From: Unio delphinus
Lineage: Eukaryota; Mollusca; Bivalvia; Unionida; Unionidae
Direction: 5' to 3'
Assembly (NCBI GenBank): GCA_029339505.1
Contig: JAQISU010000167.1
Coordinates: 775,001 to 839,000, forward strand
DNA length: 64,000 nt
Made by a program: the position numbers and the translations under genes. Below the pieces are notes generated by a model. It worked only from the letters and a program-made list of their open reading frames with translations. It did not search any database and was not told where the DNA came from. Positions within the stretch are counted from its first letter, which is position 1, and the number at the start of each line of letters is the position of its first letter. This document shows, piece after piece, positions 59,401 through 64,000 of the stretch.

Positions 59401-59728
59401 TTAATGATGATAATCTTCAAAGTCAGTTTTGATAAAATAAAATCATTTCTTTTGTATTCATAACTTCTATTTTCAAGCGGACAAAAACACATTTTTAACC
59501 CTTTACAGAACTAAAACGATCCTACTTTTACCAAACACATAAATACAACATCGTACTCATTCAAGCTTCATACATACAGGGAATAACAATGACACACTTT
59601 ATGCTTTCTTAGGGTTCTGAAACAAATAATGATACCGTGTAAATTGAAACTGGGTGTTGCCATATTTGATGATATCATAGGTGTTCTTGCTGGTGTTCTA
59701 GCTGGTGTTCTGGCACTCCCTGGTGTTC
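50105..59728 (-). CDS. SUPT6H: Transcription elongation factor SPT6-like, C-terminal Thr-Pro-rich tail, 3 exons (gene runs in from the right edge)
   Basis: Three minus-strand exons (59636-59728, 56555-56787, 50105-50455) join in consistent phase into a C-terminal tail of about 225 residues. It is rich in T-P repeats (ARTPARTPARTP; GVTPGITPGITPGITP; TTPLMTPMMTP) and ends GDGTPLIDER-stop. SPT6 is a histone chaperone and elongation factor bound to RNA polymerase II; its metazoan C-terminus is a T-P-rich disordered tail that, as I recall it, includes a D-W-x-K-A-A-E-x-W block and ends G-D-A-T-P-L-L-D-E. The tail here has TDWAKAAEAWAK and GDGTPLIDER. The call rests on this tail only, because the helix-hairpin-helix, S1 and SH2 domains would lie beyond 64000. 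Another T-P-rich nuclear protein such as SPT5 or SF3B1 fits less well. Confidence 0.65.
50690..51016 (-). mobile_element. tRNA-derived SINE, family 2, longest copy
   Basis: On the minus strand: CTCCGGTGGCCTAGTTGCTA (A-box region), GGTCGTGGTTTTGATTCC (B-box region), the body TGCTCAGCATTAAGAGGTTA and GGATAATGTGACTGGGTG, then the tail AAAAATCCTAATCAAAC and (AAAC)n. It defines the full family at about 325 bp; copies at 7930 and 8366 are partial. It lies in the 50456-56554 intron of the SPT6-like gene. Confidence 0.85.
51480..51612 (+). mobile_element. SINE family 1, internally deleted copy
   Basis: The head GGGGACCCAGGTGGCCAAGA-GGTCTAA joins directly to the distal body CTGGCTGCCATGCATAGC and the tail TGACATTAAACC plus (AAC)n. 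The B box and middle (about 120 bp) are missing. Confidence 0.75.
51613..52190. other. SPT6-like intron, no feature seen
   Basis: Ordinary AT-rich intron sequence before the minisatellite. Confidence 0.5.
52190..53260. repeat. Minisatellite, 23-29-bp unit, ~38 copies
   Basis: The unit is AGTGACAAGATTTTGAAATC plus AGCAG, with or without GAAT. Length variants of about 23 and 29 bp alternate. Lies in the last SPT6-like intron. Merges at 53260-53700 into the dispersed AAGATGGC family. Confidence 0.97.
53270..53850. repeat. Dispersed AAGATGGC-family repeat block
   Basis: Repeated versions of AGATGGTCTGCATGGCAGC, CATATTGGACATCAGATTGG and TTTAGCATTGACTAGACATCAC. The same motifs recur at 48990-49300, 57100-58210 and 63780-64000. 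Confidence 0.7.
54415..54865. repeat. Tandem repeat, ~42-bp unit, split by a SINE
   Basis: The unit is CAAATGTGAATGAAATGAAA plus CTAAAATGCAAAATAAACA. One unit and part of another precede the SINE (54415-54466), and three or more follow (54721-54865). Confidence 0.9.
54467..54720 (-). mobile_element. tRNA-Leu-like SINE, family 1, old copy in a tandem array
   Basis: Full-length minus-strand copy, diverged (for example ATAGGCTATACATGATGGC). The target duplication CAAATGTAAATG (54455-54466) / CAAATGTGAATG (54721-54732) is itself a piece of the surrounding 42-bp repeat, so part of the flanking match may come from the array rather than from insertion. Confidence 0.85.
55450..55690. repeat. Minisatellite, 57-bp unit, ~4 copies
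   Basis: The unit is roughly GCAAGAACTGCAAAACATCT, TTCCTTTGGAGTCTCTGAAA, TCAAGCCAATATTGTTT. The 57-bp (19-codon) period keeps frames open on both strands; they are artefacts. Confidence 0.95.
55830..56550 (-). repeat. Minisatellite containing repeated splice-donor sequence, ~48-57-bp unit, ~13 copies
   Basis: The plus-strand unit is roughly CTTACCTGGAAATGTGTGCT, TTATTAGTGCTATTTGTATT, TCTGTGTCC. Read on the minus strand each good unit carries TTTCCAG|GTAAGG, the same sequence that forms the true donor of the exon ending at 56555. The array evidently grew from the exon-intron boundary. Units nearest the exon match it best; those beyond 56090 are diverged (CTAACCTGG, TTGACCTGG). Confidence 0.92.
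56555..56787 (-). CDS. SUPT6H: SPT6-like exon with TPGI repeats
   Basis: On the minus strand the acceptor is CTCTTTTCAG|GT and the donor TTCCAG|GTAAGG. Two leading bases complete Gly and 77 codons follow. The exon opens VDAATIQRAAAGLPSNIYNT and continues with four TPGI/TPSI units, a GFTP-rich stretch and a Ser/Tyr-rich end finishing HFQ. The phase-0 end matches the next exon. The donor side merges directly into a minisatellite that repeats the donor itself (see 55830-56550). Two other frames of this segment stay open by chance; the splice phases and the TP repeats select this one. Confidence 0.65.
57100..58210. repeat. Degenerate tandem array of the AAGATGGC family, ~110-bp unit
   Basis: About nine degenerate units with AAGATGGCNGCTATGGTGGC, CATACTGGATGTCAGATT, then ACCATTTTCATTTAGGACC and AACTAGATATCA, then CTTTCCATTTAGGAGGAGTAG. 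The intron between SPT6-like exons 56787 and 59636 is largely made of it. Confidence 0.8.
58428..58687 (+). mobile_element. tRNA-Leu-derived SINE, family 1, young copy
   Basis: Practically identical to 46959-47215: the only visible body difference is one extra T in the CGGGTTTTTTTCCGG homopolymer. ATATCTGGAATT at 58416-58427 and 58688-58699 is a perfect 12-bp target-site duplication. Confidence 0.96.
58750..59030. repeat. Tandem repeat, ~66-bp unit, 4 copies
   Basis: The unit contains TAGTATGGATTGAAGACACC, AATATTGTTTGGTCCTTTCT and GCAAACTAATTTAGTCTTA. Spans the region just after the SINE. Confidence 0.88.
59636..59728 (-). CDS. SUPT6H: SPT6-like exon with TPARTPARTP repeats
   Basis: On the minus strand the acceptor is TTTTGTATCACAG|GA and the donor TTACACG|GTATCA. 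The exon has two leading bases, 30 codons (TPGSARTPARTPARTP and then MISSNMATPSFNLH) and one trailing base that makes Gly with the next exon. The three-residue T-P-A/G-R repeat is encoded by a short tandem repeat around 59681-59715. No further upstream exon was recognised before 64000. Confidence 0.6.
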
Positions 59729-60134
59729 CTGTGATACAAAAAAGTAAAATTTCTTCAAATATAGACTATTTTATTACAGTGTATAGTTATCTAGTACTAA
59801 ATGAATAATGCAATATATGAACAATGAATCCCATCCATAACTAAACACCAAACATAGGTTGCAGTATCTTACAATGTATAATAGGTAAATAATCAATGTC
59901 CAATATTTGTTGTTTCTCCTGTAATTTTCTCTTATTAAAGTATATCTTGTTTAGATATTGCAAATGTCATGATATGTAATTTGGGAAATCAATACACACT
60001 TTTCCAGGAAAAAAGTAAGGAGTGTATGTTGAAAGAAGGCACTTATTGCCAACAAGAGCTCCTGATCAGACTGACACTCTACTGGAAAACAAATTAAATA
60101 ATTTGTTCTTCGATTCCTATTAACTCTTAAATAC

Positions 60135-60356
60135 TGAAACCATAACTGATATTCATGACAAACTCCATATAGCGTAGTACCTGTAAGTGTAGTTCCAAAT
60201 TCTCTCTTATGCCTTTGACCTTTAAATCATCACTGATATTCATGACAAACTCCATATAGCGTAGTACCTGTAAGTGTAGTTCCAAATTCTCTCTCATGCC
60301 TTTGACCTTTAAACCATCACTGATATTCCTGACAAACTCCAATATAGCAGTTCCTG
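60135..60356. repeat. Tandem repeat, ~87-bp unit, split by the LINE at 60367
   Basis: The unit includes GATATTCATGACAAACTCCA, TATAGCGTAGTACCTGTAAG, TGTAGTTCCAAATTCTCTC and ATGCCTTTGACCTTTAAA. Two and a half units precede the LINE, and part of the next resumes at 63359-63405. The minus-strand frame MEFVMNISDDLKVKG is open only because 87 is divisible by three. Confidence 0.9.
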
Positions 60357-60366
60357 TTAGTGTAGT

Positions 60367-63309
60367 CTTTTGTCTTGCACCAGGGCAGAGGTGTTAAGTG
60401 TGCTACTGGTGCACGATCACCACCAAAACTCAGAATCAGAAACAACATTAAGCATTGGTACATGGAACATCAGGACATTATGAACGCCTGGAAAGGTAGA
60501 GGAACTAATACACAAAATGAACAGATACCATTGGACCATCCTGGGACTGTGCGAAGTACGATGGAAGAACCTTGGGGAAACATCAACACAGGATGGCCAT
60601 AAACTATACTACTCTGGCAAAGAAGATAAACATGAACATGGTGTCAGATTTCTCGTCCACAAAGACACTGTGAACACTGTCATGAGTTGTCGGCCAGTCT
60701 CCAGTAGGCTTATCATCATACGCTTGAGGGCAACACCACTCAATATCACCATTGTGCAAGCTTACGCTTCAACTACAGACCATGATGATGAAGAATTAGA
60801 GGATTTCTACAACCAACTGCAAGAAGTCCTGGACCAGACCCCAAAGAAAGACATTCTTGTGGTGCAAGGAGACTGGAATGCAAAAATAGGAGAAGATGCC
60901 GTTGATAACTGGAAAGTCACATGTGGACGCTACTGCAATGCAGAGACCAACGACAGAGGCTTAAGGCTCCTGGAATTTGCCAGCTTCAATGATCTGAAGC
61001 TGATGAACACATTTGGTCCACACAAAGCATCCAGAAGGTGGACCTGGCATAGCCTGAATGGAGAACACCATAACCAGATTGATTATATCATTACCAAGAC
61101 AAGAAGTTTCCCAGGAGCAGACACTGGAAGTGACCATGACTTAGTGATGATGACCCTCCAACTACGTCTAAAAAAAGTCGACAAAGAGGGCCCCACAAGC
61201 AAGAATCAAGTTCAACCATGACAAGCTAAAAGACCCAGAGGTCTTGGAAGCCTTCCAAGCAAGGATAGGAGGGAAATTTGCACCACTGTTACTTCTTAGT
61301 GCAGAGAACACAGTTATAGACACAATGATCAACACATTTACCATAGCAGTGACCCAAACAGCCAGTGCGATCCTTGGCAAACATCGACGACCAAAGAAAC
61401 CTTGGGTTACAACTGACATACTTGATCTGTGTGACAAGCGTCGAGAGCTAAAGAAGAAGAAGTCAGAAGTAGAAGGAGCAAAACAATACAGGGAAATCAA
61501 CCAGGTTATCAAGAAAAGCATGAGAAAGGCAAGGGAGACATGGATTGAAGACCAGTGTAAAGATACAGAAAACAATCTAAAGAAAAATAATAGCAAAAAA
61601 AGCATACCAACTGGTGAAAGACCTGACCAGTGTAAAACAAGGACGCTCCTCCATCATTCAAGATAAGGGAGGGAAATGTCTTACAGAAGAACAAGACATT
61701 CTTAAGAGATGGACAGAATACACCCAGACATACTCCACACTCTATCAGTGACCAACACTGACAACTATCCCATCCTCAGAGAAGAAATAGAGGCTGCAGT
61801 GAAAGCATTGAAAAAAGGGAAGGCAGCAGGAGTAGACAACATTCCTGCAGAACTAGTTCAAGAAGGGGGGTGAAGCCATGATAAGCGCCCTACTAACAAT
61901 CTGCAACAAGATCTGGCAGACAGGGGAATGGCCAACACCATGGACTCGGTCAATCATAGTGACTCTCCCGAAAAAAGGCAATTTGCAGCAATGTCAGAAC
62001 TATCGTATGATCAGCCTTATATGCTACCCAAGCAAAGTCATGCTAAAAATCATATTAAACAGACTGAGAGGAAGAGGAAATCATATCTGAAGAACAGACA
62101 GGCTTCAGACCAGGGCGAAGCACAACTTAACAGATTTTCAACCTGAGAATACTATCGGAGAAATACCTCCAGCACCAACAAGACCTTTATCATGTCTTTA
62201 TAGATTTTAAGAAGGCATTTTACAGGGTATGGCATGCAGCCCTTTGGTCCACCATGAAGCTGTACAACATCAACGCTAACCTGATCAAAGTCATAGAAAG
62301 CCTTTACAGCAAGGTCACCAGCACAGTATGCTTCAAAGGTCAAATAGGAGATTGGTTTAGGACAACTGTGGGAGTCTGACAGGGCTGCTTGCTTTCACCT
62401 ACTCTTCAACATCTTCCTTGAAAGAATCATAACAGATGCACTGGAAGACCATGAAGGAACTGTCAGTATTGGAGGCAGAATAATAACGAATCTGCGCTTT
62501 GCTGATGACATCGATGGCCTTGCAGGAAATGAGGAGCTAGCTCAGTTGGTGGAAAAACTGGACAGAACAGCTACTGCTTTTGGTGTGGAAATCAGTGCAG
62601 AGAAGACCAAATTGATGACCAACAACACCAGTGGCATCAGCACTGACATCATGATTACAGGCCAAAAACTGGAAACAGTTAAAAGATTCAAGTACTTAGG
62701 AGCCATCGTGGCAGACGTGGGATCGAAACCAGAAATATTGTCCAGGATTGCGCTGACAATAACAGCAATGGCAAGGCTGAAGACAGTTTGGAAAGACAGA
62801 AACACCTCAATCAGCTAAAAAATCAGACTGATGCGCTCCTTGGTTGCATCTGTATTCCTATATGCCTGTGAGTCATGGACCCTCACAGCGGATCTCGAAA
62901 GGAGGATACAAGCTGTTGAAAGGAGATGTTTTCAAAGGCTGCTTGGCATTACATATAGAGATGTCACGAATGAGAAAGTGGGAAACAGAATCAAGCAAGC
63001 CATTAGGCCCTATGAAGAGCTACTGACCATTGTGAAAAAGCGCAAAATGAAATGGTATGGACATGTCACACGATCAACAGGGCTTGCTAAGACAATCATG
63101 CAAGGTACTGTGCAGAGAGGGAGAAGGAGAGGAAGACAGAGGAAAAGATGGGAGGATAACATCTCAGAGTGGACAGGACTGAAGCTGAGTGACACAGTGA
63201 GAGTATCAGAGAACAGATTGGAATGGGAGGAAGCTGGTTGTCAGGTCATCTGTGGTGCCCCAACGGTTGGCAAGACTAATGGATGGATGGATGGATGGAT
63301 GGATGGATG

Positions 63310-63358
<49 letters not shown>
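60367..63358 (+). mobile_element. Near full-length APE-type LINE (RTE-like), 3.0 kb, frameshifted
   Basis: A single-ORF layout. The endonuclease domain has GTWNIRTL (then a stop), LGLCEVRW at about 60540, VVQGDWNAKIG at about 60860 and GSDHDLVMM near 61130. A linker region (AFQARIGGKFAPLL) follows, then the RT with KGKAAGVDNIPAEL at about 61815, PKKGNLQQCQNYR at about 61970, FIDFKKAF at about 62197 and FADDID at 62498-62515. The C-terminal part has SWTLTADLERRIQA and MKWYGHVTRS. I see an early TGA, frameshifts near 61180, 61595, 61870 and 62010-62140, a TGA near 62378 and a TAA at 62817, so it is dead. The 3' end is (GGAT)n then (GATA)n. The target duplication is TTAGTGTAGT (60357-60366) / TAAGTGTAGT (63359-63368). 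Confidence 0.92.
63255..63358. repeat. (GGAT)n(GATA)n microsatellite tail of the LINE
   Basis: About seven ATGG/GGAT units followed by about 14 GATA units form the 3' terminus of the LINE and stop exactly at the target duplication. Confidence 0.93.
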
Positions 63359-63424
63359 TAAGTGTAGTTCCAAATTCTCTCTCCTGCCTTTGACCTTTAA
63401 ACCTCATATCATGAACTTGATTAT

Positions 63425-64000
63425 CTCAGAAAATGTGAAATTTGTTCAAAATTTTAAATTATTGTTTTACTTAAGAAAAATTACTAAATAAAGTTACTGA
63501 ACTGGCATCATTCAGGTATTCTACAGGCAAATTTACAAGCTGGGTTTGAAAAAACATCTATCCAAACTTCTTTGCATTATCATACTTACAAGTGAGTATA
63601 TATAAAAGTTTGAGTCAAAATATCTGACTTTGAAATCAAAGTTTTAGTGCTGACTATCAACTTGTTTATTGGAATGCAATTAACTGCAAAAGCTGGCACA
63701 ATTTATTTTTAAAAGTTTGTTTCTATGTTCATAAGCTCAATGAAGTACACAAATTCAATCAATTATCTTTGGCTTGAACTCAATTTCATTTAGGACTGAT
63801 CATCAAAACTTTCACACATAAAATATGGATATGCTGGCAGTCAGTTTTTCAATTTTTCAGTTAGAACCATTTACATACTGCATTAAGCGTTTCAGTGAAA
63901 ACCTTGTGTCAATCTCACTATTCATGCAAGAGGAGTTTTGACAAGCTTTTCAAGATGGCCATTAACATACCATACTGGAGGTACAGAATAAGATCATATT
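63425..64000. other. Probable SPT6-like intron, no exon seen
   Basis: AT-rich; from 63780 a diverged unit of the AAGATGGC family (TTTCATTTAGGACTGATC, CAAGATGGCCATTAACATAC). No exon of the SPT6-like gene was recognised between 59728 and the window end. Confidence 0.5.

Overview
This is AT-rich animal nuclear DNA with large spliceosomal introns. It carries the 3' parts of two conserved protein-coding genes that converge on each other, set in a dense field of transposons and minisatellites. APE-type LINEs with an RTE-like ORF, tRNA-derived SINEs ending in a CGTTAAACC-type tail, and Mutator-like transposase and His-Me finger fragments suggest a lophotrochozoan, most likely a mollusc and possibly a bivalve. 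The species call is inference.

Layout. (1) About 3.8-20.6 kb, plus strand: the last seven recognisable coding exons of a membrane-associated phosphatidylinositol transfer protein (PITPNM / Nir / rdgB family). They cover the linker before the LNS2 domain, LNS2 itself and a short C-terminal tail. Splice phases agree at every junction. Its introns hold several minisatellites, TA microsatellites, SINEs and a truncated LINE. (2) About 20.6-50.1 kb: no host gene recognised. The stretch holds SINEs, a pogo/Tigger-like TA-flanked element, a TTAA-flanked MITE, a LINE fragment, a composite block at 34.3-41.6 kb, and a 4.5-kb array of ~57-bp repeats at 43.9-48.5 kb. The composite block contains a broken Mutator-like transposase, an opposite-strand His-Me finger endonuclease remnant, inverted repeats and a direct duplication. 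(3) 50.1-59.7 kb, minus strand: the last three coding exons of a Thr-Pro-rich C-terminal tail that I read as SPT6 (SUPT6H). The gene continues upstream beyond 64 kb. A nearly full-length but frameshifted LINE (60.4-63.4 kb, plus strand) sits in the adjoining intron or flank.

Notable points. The minisatellite next to the middle SPT6-like exon repeats that exon's own splice donor, giving a ladder of decoy donors. Two SINE copies 11.5 kb apart are almost identical and have perfect target-site duplications, so the family was active recently. At least four retroelement insertions landed inside tandem-repeat arrays. The 34-41 kb composite is the best candidate for an incompletely described mobile system, although every gene in it is broken here.
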